From Oncomelania hupensis (taxonomy: Eukaryota; Mollusca; Gastropoda; Littorinimorpha; Pomatiopsidae), in the NCBI GenBank assembly GCA_036898135.1, contig CM072511.1:155108051-155172050 (forward strand): a stretch of 64,000 bases of DNA, written 5' to 3'. Position 1 is the stretch's first letter; each line of letters opens with the position of its first letter. Both the position numbers and the translations under genes were made by a program. Below are positions 23,259-34,529 of the stretch, one piece after another. The notes under the pieces are model-generated. The model had not been told where the DNA came from. It saw nothing but the letters and a program-made list of their open reading frames with translations, and ran no database searches.

Positions 23259-25985
23259 TCACTCTGAAATGGGTGCGACTTGTGGAGGTGCGGTCATTTT
23301 CCTCATAATGGCGGACACGACAGTGTTCACCATAAATTTCCCCGTGCTGTTGTTAGAGGGCATTAGGGGGGTCGATCTGGTACTTGGCACAAGGGTGAGT
23401 GTGAGGTCCGACACCATGGAGGTGGTTGGAAGCATAAGCGGGTGGGTCTCCTTCCCCGTAGTCCTGATGAAGAGCACGCAGTAGATCTTGGGCGCGAAGA
23501 GAAAGAAGAGAGCCACGAGATGGTGCAGGCCGATCATTAAGGCGACGGTGAACATGCGTGTGATCCTGCTGGTAGAGGCCCAGTAGGCCGGCGCAAAGCT
23601 GCTGTAAATCAAAAAGCACGTGCACACGCATTCCACAATGTTGGAAGACTCGTTAAAATTGTTGGGTAAGTAACGGGTTTTGTAGGCTAATATCGTGCAC
23701 ACGATAGTCAACAACATGTTATAGCAGATGGAGATGACAGTTGTCCCCAGCAAAAACGAACAACTGGTTTCCACGTATTTCTTCAACGCGTAAGGCTGCC
23801 ATACACTTACAGCGTTTTCATCTGAAACTTGCAAACCGACCAGTGTGATCAACAACTGCACACTCTGCAGAACGCTCACGAAAATCAGTTGAAAGTGGCT
23901 TTTAATCATTGGCAGGCGATCTGGTGAGGTCTTGCTCTTAAATATGCGGTATATGCGGAGGGCGCGAAGCATCAACGATCCGTAGAGAAGCGTAAAGGAT
24001 TGGAAGATCGCGATGTGAATAAAGTGGCACTTGACGACGTTCAGCCTGCCAATCATTACCAGCATCACAATGCTGCCCAGACTTACGCCGATCAGCATCA
24101 GGCAGCACAGCTCCCTGGACGACGCCTTAATGATTGGCTTCTTCCTGTGGTACACCATGAAAGACAAGACAATCAGGCACGCAGCTTTACATAACATGGA
24201 CACAATGATAATAAACACTCCTGAAATGCTGTCGACCCGAATGTACTCTGGCTCTATAGATTCACACTGAGTGTAGTTGGTTCGGACGACGGGCCAGAAT
24301 CCTGTCGGGCAATCAACACAGGACGAACGCTCATTCACAAACTGGTTTTCTTGGCATTTGATGCACTTCCAACAACACGGTTTGCGCTGCTTGGTTTTCT
24401 GCTTATGCACACCACATTGTTCGCTGCAGTATGACTTCGGCATCTCAGGCTTCCCATCCTTGTTGGGAGGCCACTGAAGCGGTTCTGTAAATAGAGGCAA
24501 CATGCTGTGTGGGTCGGAGTCGAAGGTCAGCACCTTCACCGGGTACATGGCCCCTGATTCGTCGTGCTGTATCTGATCGAACCTGTACACGCTGTACTGG
24601 CGGTCACCCTGACAGTCGAATCTGATGTCTCCAGAATAACCCTTAATGTCAGTTTTGTAGATCTCGTCCAGCAGTTTGGGACCTGTCACACACTCTCGCG
24701 CTTTCCCCCCCTGTAATATGCGCGCACATTGTCCACTCTGAAGGAGTCGCGTCGTAGCCGTTGTAACTACAGAAAGAGCGTCCAAGAAGCTGGCAAAGCC
24801 AGTGCTGAGATTTTCGAAGGAGGCCGTTCCCTCCCCAATGGGTTGTGTCCTGTTGCACGTGTTTCTGGCTACTGAGCATTGGAATGCCCTTTCAAAGGTA
24901 TTGACAAATGCCGTATCTGTCACGTCCGCTTGCTGTGCTACTGCGTCCAGTGTTAGATTTTTATACCATGCCTCGAAGTCTCCAATTGGATCCGTATTCG
25001 GATATATAAATAACGAACCCAGCACGCCTTCTCCTAGTTTAAGGAAATTTGTAACAGAGTTCACTGATTTGACTGCGCAGATCCACAAGAACCTGGTGGA
25101 ATTACCGGCCTGCGCAAGCGTTTCACGAATCACCTTCAACATTAGCTCTTCGGTAGCTAAGATGAAAACAACCCGAGTTGTTTCATTCAGGAGGCCCTTG
25201 GCTACGCTGATTACTTCCGTATTTTTCGGGACTCGAGGAAGCTGCTTTTCAAATGCCATGCAGATGGTTTTGTTCATCTTCTTAATGCTTAACGACAACT
25301 GATGAAATCCATTCAGTCCGTACCACTGGTCCTCATAGATAATAGAAAAGTAGCTAATATTGAGAAAATTAAAAAGTTTGGTTATCACACGGAACTGATA
25401 CTTGTCGGGTGGAAAAGTTCTGGTGAAGTAGGGCAGGTTGTAGGTTAGAGCGTCGGTGGAGGAGTGAAAGCCCACCACAGGGATCTGGGCGGCCGTCATA
25501 AGATTCATCACAGGCACTGTCTGAAAGCTCATGGTCGGTCCTATCAAAGCCACCACGTCATACAAATCCAAGCCAGCATGAGTATCGACCACCGTGAGGT
25601 TGCAGCTGACCTCGCAGATCGGGACAAAAGCCAAAGAGCGCTTTGTCGCCACTCGGATTCTCTTGCAATCGTCTATAATGGCGAAGCCCAGTCGCAGGTT
25701 GTGAGGAAAGGAACGCTGGTCGTTGAAGAGTTCCACGAAATATACAGCCGCTTGAGTGATATGCGAGAGACCACTCGATGTGTTACCACAGGCCACTTGT
25801 AAGGATGTTTCTTCAGTCAATGCCACCATAATTCCAATGTTGATATCTCTCAATTTTAATCGTGGTCGTGGTAGATTTCTTATGAATTTGTCTCCACGAA
25901 CCTTGAGTATTATTGCCATCAGGCACAGTTGAAAGACCAAATGCCAGATTGTTCCTTTAGTTCTGGACAAAATGGCATAACGCAT
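23259..25985 (-). CDS. Class C GPCR, metabotropic glutamate receptor-like (receptor 1)
   Basis: A single-exon frame of 908 residues. The start is ATG at 25983-25985; a GTG four codons upstream is not used. The leader carries a hydrophobic stretch (HLVFQLCLMAIILKV) as signal peptide. Residues about 45-505 are the Venus-flytrap ligand domain (DVVALIGP, GFHSSTDALTY, FPPDKYQF, IIYEDQWYG). Residues about 519-575 are the nine-cysteine domain with all nine Cys, starting YCSEQCGVHKQK. Residues about 587-842 are seven membrane helices with class C marks FTLLYGSLMLRALRIYRIF and FAPKIYCVLF. The tail is about 65 residues with a SAIMRK motif. In the VFT, the Lys that grips the glutamate side chain in mGluRs is not conserved by my alignment, so the ligand may differ. 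mGluR genes usually have introns; this one has none. It is paralogous to 35737-38538. Confidence 0.93.
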   Translation of the reverse strand: MRYAILSRTKGTIWHLVFQLCLMAIILKVRGDKFIRNLPRPRLKLRDINIGIMVALTEETSLQVACGNTSSGLSHITQAAVYFVELFNDQRSFPHNLRLGFAIIDDCKRIRVATKRSLAFVPICEVSCNLTVVDTHAGLDLYDVVALIGPTMSFQTVPVMNLMTAAQIPVVGFHSSTDALTYNLPYFTRTFPPDKYQFRVITKLFNFLNISYFSIIYEDQWYGLNGFHQLSLSIKKMNKTICMAFEKQLPRVPKNTEVISVAKGLLNETTRVVFILATEELMLKVIRETLAQAGNSTRFLWICAVKSVNSVTNFLKLGEGVLGSLFIYPNTDPIGDFEAWYKNLTLDAVAQQADVTDTAFVNTFERAFQCSVARNTCNRTQPIGEGTASFENLSTGFASFLDALSVVTTATTRLLQSGQCARILQGGKARECVTGPKLLDEIYKTDIKGYSGDIRFDCQGDRQYSVYRFDQIQHDESGAMYPVKVLTFDSDPHSMLPLFTEPLQWPPNKDGKPEMPKSYCSEQCGVHKQKTKQRKPCCWKCIKCQENQFVNERSSCVDCPTGFWPVVRTNYTQCESIEPEYIRVDSISGVFIIIVSMLCKAACLIVLSFMVYHRKKPIIKASSRELCCLMLIGVSLGSIVMLVMIGRLNVVKCHFIHIAIFQSFTLLYGSLMLRALRIYRIFKSKTSPDRLPMIKSHFQLIFVSVLQSVQLLITLVGLQVSDENAVSVWQPYALKKYVETSCSFLLGTTVISICYNMLLTIVCTILAYKTRYLPNNFNESSNIVECVCTCFLIYSSFAPAYWASTSRITRMFTVALMIGLHHLVALFFLFAPKIYCVLFIRTTGKETHPLMLPTTSMVSDLTLTLVPSTRSTPLMPSNNSTGKFMVNTVVSAIMRKMTAPPQVAPISE

Positions 25986-26125
25986 TGTCTTAAACACATG
26001 TGGTACTGAAATGGTTCATAAATATAATCATGATGCCTACACAAGGAATAAACTGTCGATAAAAGGGAACTAAAATGAGCGAAGAATACGCTTTAGGAAC
26101 TAAAGCAGAACGAAACATGTTGTAG

Positions 26126-26163
26126 TGACGTGTTGCTGACGTTAAACGTTATTATTGACGTCA
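26126..26163. promoter_or_regulatory. CRE-like cluster upstream of receptor 1
   Basis: TGACGT at 26126-26131 and 26137-26142, and the full palindrome TGACGTCA at 26156-26163, 140-180 bp upstream of the receptor start on the minus strand. CREB/ATF binding is inferred from the motif only. Confidence 0.4.
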
Positions 26164-26204
26164 TCCCTGTGGTATTTATGTGGATAATCCCCCCCGTGGG
26201 GATG

Positions 26205-26790
26205 CGGGGGGTTTCAGCATAAATAATATCCCTGCTTTCGGGAAATTTAGTGCTTTAAATTCCCACTATCGCTGTCTTTTTATTTTGTTATTTCTCATTC
26301 CTACTCTGTTCTATCAGTCTACTATACCATCTTCTTCTTCGCTGGACCAGTCACCTACCCTTTTTCTTGAAAACGTTTCTGGGACAAAACTCCTCATTTG
26401 TGTGTGAGGTCTGCTGGATCAGCTTGGGAATATTGGACGCTTTCTGCCAGGAGGTCACTGGGGCTTCCTATGATGTTATTATTTGGCAATGTAGGCAATT
26501 TATATGTGTGTGTTTTGTTGATATTTTATAATGATGTTTGTATTCTATTTTGAGTTTGTAAATGGGGGTTCGATAAATTAGAGTATAGCCTCAGCGTCCC
26601 CTGCGTGGGATGTCTTTATTGTAAAGTAACTGGCTGGTGGAGTGCCTTCAGCGTTACCACTAGGGTTGTTTCGACAGATCTTTTATGCGGATGCGAGTCC
26701 TCTTTCAGCGAATTTGTGGTCTTGATTTTGTGGTCCTGATTCGACTCTTTGCAGTCCGCTGGACCCTGTAAGCCATGAATAACAAACAAT
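26205..26790 (+). mobile_element. Composite repeat, R1 half
   Basis: Starts at GGGGGTTTCAGCATAAATAA and ends at GACCCTGTAAGCCATGAATA. Sequence-related copies lie at 30655-30870 and at 32695-32972 plus 33755-34092. It contains GGTCTGCTGGATCAGCTTGG and CGCTTTCTGCCAGGAGGTCA. No recognised protein; the ending (TGAATAAC)n suggests a retroposon read on the plus strand. Confidence 0.7.
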
Positions 26791-26834
26791 TATGTGGATA
26801 AGCCTGATGATTCTGTTTGGTGCCTACTGGTACG

Positions 26835-26835
<1 letters not shown>

Positions 26836-26873
<38 letters not shown>

Positions 26874-26950
26874 GGTGGGTGTGTGTGTGTGTGTGTGGGG
26901 TGTGTGTGTGTGTGTGTGTGTGTGTCAGATCAGATCAGATCAGATTTTTA
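26836..26950. repeat. (GT)n microsatellite and (CAGAT)n tail
   Basis: About 85 bp GT-rich, then four CAGAT units before TTTTTATTTAAAATC at 26945. The latter part looks like a minus-strand retroposon 3' end with a pentamer tail. Confidence 0.8.
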
Positions 26951-27104
26951 TTTAAAATCTTTTCATTGATAAAATGATATTAGACTTTCACAAACATTTG
27001 TACATGCATAAACATATACACATATACACAGATTTATGTACTTAATCAAAAAATGTTTTGCATATCAGTATGTAAAATAAATTAAGCGATTTTTTCAATA
27101 TATC

Positions 27105-27683
27105 CTAGCCTATCCCGTAACTCGAAAGTCGTTGGGGCCTCACAGATGATCGTTTAACCAGCGTACTCCATTTTTCTATGTCTTCAGCAGTCCTCATGGC
27201 TTCACTCAGTGTCAAGCCAGTCCATTCTCGAATATTGTCCTTCCACCTATTTTTCTGTATCCTCTTCTTCTGCCTCCTTGCACCGTGCCTTTCAGGATGA
27301 TTTTTGCAAGGCCTGATGCTCTGGTGATGTGGCCATGCCATCAGAGTATCCGTTTCTTCACTACAGCGAGCAAGTCATCTTGTTGTCCAATGGCTTGTGT
27401 AATAGTCTGTCGGACTTCGTTATTGGTGATGTGTTGGGTATAGGACATGCCCAGAAGTCTTCTGCAGCACCATATCTCCATGCCTTGTATTTTTCGTTGT
27501 GACCTGCTGTGAGGGTCCATGTTTCGCAAGAGCATTGGAAGATGGAGATGACAAGGGAGCGCAGCAACCTTACTTGGAGTGTAGACAGATGGTCCTGTTT
27601 TTCCAAATGGGCTTCAATCTTGTCAGGGCAGCAGTTGTTTGTGCTTCCTGAAGAGGACTTTCTGTCGGAACCCACTGTCCTAT
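27105..27683 (-). mobile_element. RTE-like LINE 3' end, copy a
   Basis: Minus-strand coding remnants, frameshifted: SLVISIFQCSCETWTLTAG, then DDLLAVVKKRIL, then KNRWKDNIREWTGLTLSEAM and WSTLVKRSS. This is the C-terminal part after the RT domain of RTE-like non-LTR elements. The tail CCTAGCCTATCCCGTAACTCG at 27107 marks the 3' end. 5'-truncated near CCCACTGTCC. Confidence 0.8.
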
Positions 27684-28150
27684 ACTATCCTATCCTATCC
27701 TATCCCATAACTCGGAGGTCGTAGGGGGCACCACCGATGATCGTTTAACCAGCGTACTCCATCTTTCCCTGTCCTCAGCAACCCTGATTGTTTCGCTCAG
27801 TGTCAAACCAGTCCATTCTCGAATGTTGTCCTCCCACCTCTTTTTCGGTCTCCCTCTTCTTCTTCTTCTGTCCGATACAAATGCTCCTAAATATTTGAAG
27901 CTGTTGACCGTCATTGCGCCGTCCAATGGCGTGCGCGACGGCCTGCCGGACTTCGCAGCCGGTGACGTGCTGGGCATAGGAAATGCCCAGCAGTCCTCTG
28001 TAGCACCCCATCTCCATGCCCTGCACTCCTCTCTGCAGATCCGCTGCGAGGGTGCATGTCTCGCAAGCGCACAGGAAGACGGAGATGACAAGGGAGCGCA
28101 GCAGTCCCACCCTGGAATTTAGGAGCCATTGTGTCGGACAGTGGGTCCCG
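27684..28150 (-). mobile_element. RTE-like LINE 3' end, copy b (rearranged)
   Basis: The (TATCC)n tail is at 27683-27707. Minus-strand frame: LLRSLVISVFLCACETCTL, then YAQHVTGCEVRQAVAHAIG, then NSFKYLGAFVSD, then GRPKKRWEDNIREWTGL. The SFKYLGA segment normally precedes the LRSLVISIF segment (see copy c), so its position here shows an internal rearrangement. It abuts copy a head to tail. Confidence 0.8.
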
Positions 28151-28441
28151 ACCACTGATCTTATTTAGTTCAGTGGTCCCGACGGGGAGTCATCTCCAGG
28201 ATCGCACCGGCGGCTGCTGCCCTGGCGAGGTTGGGGCCAATTTGGAAAGACGGAAAGAAGATCATTTACGTATTTTGTGCTCTATGAATTAAAACGCATT
28301 TTATATATTATTTTTGCAATATTACATAATACTACATGATAAGATGTTATATTTGTTTATTAGTTATTGAAAACGTCTAACTACTAATGAAACAAACTCT
28401 GACTCGATAATCTAATATTACAATTTTATATCGAATTCGTC

Positions 28442-28792
28442 TTAGTACTCCAGTTTTGTTTTTGTTTTTGCAAGTTTGTCCGATTGCTCATTCCAATATA
28501 AAGCAGAATGAGACGGAACACAACAAAAATCAACATTTGTACCTCTGCTAATAATTTCATGTATTATATGCTTAATTTCAAATTTTAGATCTGGTCTAGT
28601 AGTATTTTCCCAGTTTTGAATTGATTGTAAAACTGATTTTGAATTTACACAAATCAGCAAGATAAATATAGATGTTTCAAGAATATATTGTAAGGCCATT
28701 AAAAAGTATGTACCGCTGCGTATTGCTATAGCCGATTTTTGTTGTCCACTAGGTGGCAAAACAGCACAACAGTTCATTTCCACACACCCCAC
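28442..28792 (-). pseudogene. LINE RNase H domain fragment
   Basis: The minus frame of 116 residues contains AIRSGTYFLMALQYILETSI, then VNSKSVLQSIQNW, then VDFCCVPSHSALYWNEQSDK and LAK. This matches the second half of the RNase H domain carried by some LINE ORF2 proteins (DS..vl..l, then v.f.WvPgH.gi.gNe.AD.LAK), with several key positions changed (DS to NS, W to C). Not functional. Confidence 0.7.
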
Positions 28793-28846
28793 CCCACCCC
28801 ACCCCTACCCCCACCCCACCCCACCTCACCCCCCCAAAAAAAGTTT
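28786..28846. repeat. (CCACC)n C-rich tract
   Basis: CCCCACCCCACCCCACCCC and similar, about 50 bp, then A7. Confidence 0.85.
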
Positions 28847-28849
28847 TAG

Positions 28850-30020
28850 TTATTGTTCAGCCGGAGTTTGAAGTCACAACCGAACTTGATCCTGCTTCTA
28901 CTGGACTGCCAGAAGACCTTGATTAAAATTAAATAAATGAATAAAATAGTGGTAGGCTTACAGATGTGTTAATATAATTGTGATACCAAAACAACTCCAC
29001 ATTTTGCTTCTATTGGCTCTTTAAAAGAAAAAAACCTGGACAAACGATTACTAGGTTTACAGTCACTTTTGCATTTTTCTAATTCAAGACTAAACATTGT
29101 GGGTCATTCCTCACCCATCCTGAACGCAAAGGGATACAATCTAACTAGAAGGGCAACACCCATATCAATCACATGCTCCATATGGAACTTGCAATATTGA
29201 ACATGAAAATGAGTGCCCAGAAAAACAAACGAAATGAAACGGTAACATTAAAATGCAAAGTAATACCGACTTTGATCTTTCTATGCTCTTAACCTTGAGA
29301 TGTCCTTCACCACTGGTATGACGGCCTATAAGTGCCCAAACCCGAGAGTTACCATTATCACGAGATAATTGGAATTAACATGTGTTCCGTGTAATTTATA
29401 GAGATACCGGTAATCCACAGGTTTAATAATTAATTATCAGTATTTGTCACACCTTCCTAGCGCCAAAACCTGATAATTACAAATAGCATGACATACTTAC
29501 AAATATCATAGGAAATTTATAATTATCAAGGGATAATTACAATTATCATCGAAAAATTAAAATAAGGTTATCTTCGCGTCCAAAACGGTATTTGGTGTGT
29601 GTGTGTGCGTGCGTGGGTGTGTTTGTGCGTGTGTGTGTTTGTGTGTGTGGCTGGGTACGAACGCGCGGGCGCGACTTGTGTTGCTACTTAGCACTTTAAA
29701 AAAAAGTTATTGTTCTTCCAATGGCGATTGTGTGTGATTGGGTGTGTGTGTAGGGGGGGAGGGGGGTTGTTTGTGTGTGAGTGTTGAGAGAAGGGGGAGG
29801 GGAGGGGTCGAACGTACATAATTAATATTAGATAATATCTTTTATCTGCATTTATATAATCCTGTTGTAATGTTACTTGTTCCTACACATGTGTCCAGCT
29901 GGTGAGTGCACGACATACATACGTGGCTTACGCAATGAGAGTCTATATACACACCCCGTCCCTCCCTCTCCCCCTCACTTCACCAACACCCCCACCCACC
30001 CACCCACCCACCCAACAAAA
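28850..30020. other. Intergenic sequence, nothing recognised
   Basis: AT-rich with GT-rich stretches at 29590-29650 and 29730-29800 and CCCAC repeats at about 29980-30014. Confidence 0.5.
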
Positions 30021-30029
30021 ATAAAATTC

Positions 30030-30870
30030 CGGATTTTTTTCAAATTTGTGCGAGATAAGTCTGAAATAGTCCAAAAATGACATCTTAAAAATAAAATTCC
30101 GTCTTTCCATCTGTCTGTCCGCCGTCCGCTTTCCACCGTCTGGGCAAAACTTGCAAGTGGATTAAAATCTCAGAACCTAGTTCAATTTTCACAACCAAAC
30201 TTGGTAAGACGATGTATACCCTTGAGACCTCATAAATGATTAGTGAATGACTGACTTCACTTCAAGGTCAAGGCCAATAAAAAAAATTCATTTTTGTTTC
30301 TAGGTTATTAATATTGAGCTTATGATTCTTTGATGCATGATGTATGTCAATGAGACACACATACTATACAAATTTGGCCTACCTCACTCCAAGGTCAAGG
30401 TCACTGGAGCTGTCCAAAATCGATTAATATAGGTGCTTTGAAGTGACCTTGACCCTAACCTATGAGAGATATAAAGTCCAAATTTTGTTTAAAGATGATA
30501 GATTGATCTTTCATATATGTTCCGTTTTTGCGTCGATCTTGAAGGTCAAGGTCATTTTAGGCCGTGCCCACCCCCACCCCTCCACCCCCACCCCAAAAAA
30601 AAGTAATCGTTCAGTGGAATGGCTGTTTATTTAACACATATTGGGTTACTTGATCAGATGCCGGGGGTTTCAGTATAAATAGTATCCCCACTTTCTGGAA
30701 ATTTAGTGCTTTAAATTCCCACTGTCGCTGTCTTTCTCATTTGCTCTTTCTCATTCCTGCTCTGTTCTATCAATCTGCTATACTATCGTCTTCTTCGCTA
30801 GACCAGTCTCCTACCTTTTTTCTTGAAAACTCTTCCGGGACAAGACTCCTTGTTTGTGTATGAGGTCTCC
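30030..30870 (+). mobile_element. Composite R2-R1 repeat, copy A
   Basis: Begins after a CCCACC-rich stretch with TTTGTGCGAGATAAGTCTGA and TAGTCCAAAAATGACAT. It contains TCAAGGTCAAGGCC (about 30263), CCAAGGTCAAGGTCACTGG (about 30390) and GAAGGTCAAGGTCATT (about 30540). From 30655 it runs into the R1 half (GGGGGTTTCAGTATAAATAG). It is cut off at GAGGTCT (about 30870) where a LINE RT fragment begins. Confidence 0.75.
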
Positions 30871-31980
30871 AGGAAATCCTTCAATGTCATTCGCAAAACG
30901 GAGGTTGGAGGTTGCTCTACCCCCTATGCTGACTGTGCCTTCGTGATCTACAAGGGCATCTGATATGATACGCTCTAGGAAGATGTTGAAGAGTGTTGGA
31001 GAGAGTAGGCATCCTTGACGCACCCAGATTGTTGTTCTGAACCAGTTCCCGATGGCGCCGTTGTGGAGGACTGGTAGCCTTGTCATACAGGCTTTTGATG
31101 ACTTCAATAATTTTAGGGCTGATGTTGTACACTGGTATGGTTACTCACAGAGCTGCATGACAGACTCGGTCAAACGCTTTCTTGAAGTCTATAAACACAT
31201 GATATAGACGTTGTTGGTGCTCGCAGATTATTCTGAGGTTGAAAATATGTTCAGTGGTACTTCGCCCTGCCCTGAATCCTGCTTGTTCTTCAGCTATGAA
31301 TTGTTCAGCTTGGGGTTTCAACCTGTTGAGTATTATTTTCAGGAGGACCTTGCTGGGATGGTTGATGAGGATGATGGTGCGGTAATTTTTACACTCCTGA
31401 AGTTTACCCTTTTTGGGAAGAGTGATGACAAGCGACTGGGTCCATGGTGTAGGCCACTCCCCACTCTGCCAGATCTTGTTACAGATAATGGTGAGGGCAT
31501 GAAATCATCGCTTCCCCTCCGGAGAGCTTCATTCGACTTCGGTGATTGCCTCTTTCGGCGAATGACTGGAACTAGTTTGGAAAAAACAAGTACGCCTCCG
31601 GCTTGTAGGAATTCCGCGGGTATGTTATCCACTCCCGCTGACGTCCCCTTCTTTAGTGATTGCTCTGCTGCCTCAATCACTTCTCGGAGAATTGGGAGGG
31701 TTTCCTCCTTTTCTCTGTTCTGGAGACATGCTAGAACTGATGGGTCTCCGTTTGGTGTATGGTTGTAAAGGTCAGAGCAGTACTCTGTCCATCTATCCAA
31801 GACTTCTTGTTCTTCTGTAAGGCATATGCCAGACTTGCTTTTGGATCGTGGAGACCTTGGGCTGGTTAACACTTGTCAGCCGCACCACAGTCTGGTAGGC
31901 CTTCTTGCTGTGGTTCTTGTTCAGACTGTTCTCTATTTCCTGGCATTGATCTTCTATCCAGTTCTCCTTTGCTGTAGCCT
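30866..31980 (-). mobile_element. RTE-like LINE reverse transcriptase fragment
   Basis: Minus-strand frames, frameshifted. Upstream part: LTEEQEVLDRWTEYCSDLYN, then GTSAGVDNIPAEFLQAGG. Downstream part: VRQGCLLSPTLFNIFLERII, then VSIGGRATSNLRFANDIEG. These are RT palm motifs; the catalytic FADD box reads FAND, so the enzyme is dead. Same element class as the 3' ends at 27.1, 27.7, 42.0 and 61.9 kb. Confidence 0.85.
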
Positions 31981-31999
31981 ACGCCCCCTCCTCATCTCA

Positions 32000-32972
32000 T
32001 CCCAACCCACCCACCCTCCCCCCCAAAAAAAAAATTTTATTTTTTTTTTTGCAAATCTGTGCGAGATAAATCCTAAACAGTCCAAAAATGACATAATTTT
32101 TTTTCGGCCAGTCCGTCTGTCTGTCCGTCGTCTGTGTAAAACTTGCAAGTGGATTCATATCTCATAACCTATTTCAACTATCACAACCTAACTTGCTAAG
32201 ATGGGGTATATCCATGAGACCTCATAAATAAAAAGTGAATGAATTACTTTATTTCAAGGTCAAGGTCACAGAGTCAACTAATGTAAACAAATTTGGTCAA
32301 CCTCACTCCAAGGCCAAGGTCACTGGACCTGTCCAATGTTGGTTAGTATAGGTATATTGAAGTGACCTTGGCCCTAAACTATGAGAGATATAAAGTCCAA
32401 ACATGTATATATAGATTATAGATTGATCTTTCATAAATGTTCCGTTTTTCCGTTGATTTTGAAGGTCAAGGTCATATTAGACCTTGTAAAAACATACAAA
32501 AATACGTCATCGTACAGTGGAATGGCTCTATTTAACCCATGGTATGAAAGAACAATGGGTTATTTGATCATACATGAGCATGAGACGTCACGTGAAGGTC
32601 AAGGTCATCCCAATGTCAAGATCACTGAAGATTAAGGTCATCTCAAGGTCACCGATATTTTTTGGCATAATACAACTTTTGCTGTCCTCCCGTGGGGGTT
32701 CCGGGGGTTTCAGTATAAATAGTATCCCCACTTTCTGAAAATTTAGTGCTTTAAAATTATTCCCTATGTCGCTGTCTTCCTCCTTTGTTCTTTCTCATTC
32801 CTACTCTGTTCTATCAATCTACTATACTATCTCCTTCTTCGCTAGACCATTCACCAAAATTTTTTCTTGCAAACTCTTCCGAGACAAAACTCCTCATTTG
32901 TGTTTGAGGTCTGTTGGATCAGCTTGGGAATATTGGACGCTTTCTGCCAAATGGTCACTGGGGCTTCCTATG
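32000..32972 (+). mobile_element. Composite R2-R1 repeat, copy B, left part
   Basis: The same order as copy A: CCCACC-rich start, GTGCGAGATAAATCCTAAAC, several AGGTCAAGGTCA blocks (about 32256, 32307, 32460, 32594-32650), then GGGGGTTTCAGTATAAATAG at 32704. It is interrupted at 32972 by a hAT-like insertion and resumes at 33755. Confidence 0.75.
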
Positions 32973-33754
32973 CAGTGATGTCGTTTTCGTCGGCAAATCG
33001 GCCATTCACCAATAAAATTCCAAAATGTCCTAAAGAGTAATGTTGTGATCGGCCCGCTGTCCTAAGCTTTTACGCCTCAATCGGCCACCCTTTGGCCGTT
33101 TTTTGTTTGCTTGTCTCATGTCTGTTTCGTTGTTATTGCTTCTGACCATATTAATTTCCTATTGGATAAATAAAGGTGTTACGAGTTATTGTCGAACATC
33201 GCGTATCGGAAGCGCCAAGCAGACGACACATGCATCAGCAGATGGAGTTAGAGTAACTCCCCATGTTGCGAACGGCGTGCTTCCGAACACTTTTCGTTTT
33301 CGAAATGAAGCCGAAACTTATCAGTGGCCAGCGCTTCCTCTCGATTGGTGTTGGAAAGAAGGAAAAAGAGAAAGAGAGGTTCTAAACTCAGAAAGGTTTA
33401 AAGTGTAAACTTAGAAGTCTGTCTTCGGAGATTGAGGGACACGAATACTGTAGTCATATCAGGTGTCACGCCAGTACATTTTTTTAATGTGTTTGCGTCA
33501 GGGATTCATCTAAGTTCACAGTTCAGTTGAAGAGTTTATTAATCATCCATTCTAGTAATTTCATCAAATTTTATGTTGTTTTGTTGTTAATAAATGTAAA
33601 TTAAACTGTTTTCGTCAGTGTTCTGTGTGTGGTATTGGTTGCAACATTTTTGTAAGTCAAAATGATGGTCGAAAGATTTTCAAAATGTCCTAAAGGTTTG
33701 TGATTGAATCGGCCAATTAATGGCCTATGCTGAAAATTTCTAGCAACATCACTG
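32973..33754. mobile_element. hAT-like DNA transposon inside copy B
   Basis: The TIR is CAGTGATGT at the left and ACATCACTG at the right. CTATG is present on both sides (32968-32972, 33755-33759) and once in the uninterrupted repeat at 26467, so the empty site is known. 782 bp. An internal frame (INKGVTSYCRTSRIGSAKQT) is shared with the copy at 45154-45644, a transposase-leader remnant at most. Target duplications of 5 bp here and 6 bp in the other copy are short for hAT. Confidence 0.8.
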
Positions 33755-34092
33755 CTATGATGTTATTATTTGGCAATGTATGCAATTTATATGTATGTGT
33801 TTTGTTGATATTTTATAATGATGTTTGTATTCAATTTTGGTTTTGTAAACGGGGGTTCGATAAATTAGAGTATAGCCTCAGCGTCCCCTACGTGGGAGGT
33901 CTTTATTGTAAAGTGATCGGCTGGTGGAGTGCCTTCAGTGTTACCACTATAGTGTTGTTTCGGCAGATCTTTTATGCAGATTAGGGGTGAGTCCTCTTTC
34001 AGCGAAGTTGTGGTCTTGATTTTGTGGTCCTGATTCGGCTCTTTGCAGTCCGCTGGACCCTGTAAGCAATGAATAACTAACTAACTAACTGT
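33755..34092 (+). mobile_element. Composite repeat copy B, right part (R1 end)
   Basis: Continues from TATGATGTTATTATTTGGCA through GTATAGCCTCAGCGTCCCC to CTGTAAGCAATGAATAACTA and (ACTA)n, collinear with 26465-26790. Confidence 0.75.
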
Positions 34093-34099
34093 TGCTGTA

Positions 34100-34529
34100 G
34101 TTTATTTGTTAGTATATAAGTGTCGCGCTACAGCTGGCCACAAACACACGCACAATCGCACTAACTCAAAACATGCACTCACTCAACCACTTGCCAGCTG
34201 GCAGACTACCCACAGTTGCTGAGACAAGAAGAAATTATACAAACAACGACGAACACCACGATGAAACAATGGAAAAGATTATTACAAGCTAACTCACACT
34301 TTATTCATTGAAACCACTTTTTAAAAAATGAAAAAAATACATTAACATCAACAGCGCACTTTCAAATAAGGAAAATGGATCCTGTCAATAGCAGAATACT
34401 TTAAACTAAGGAAAAGAATAACGTCAACAGCGGAGTAAAAAGTAAATGTTCTTGATGAGAAAGGAGTAGAGAGGGGAATGAATGAGGGATAGTGCTAACA
34501 GGGACGACTACTGGCCTAACACGTGTGTC
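34100..34529. other. Spacer, nothing recognised
   Basis: Mixed AT-rich sequence between repeat copies. Confidence 0.5.

Noticed and set aside
31211..31768. 185-residue plus-strand frame
   Set aside because: Antisense shadow of the minus-strand LINE reverse transcriptase fragment.
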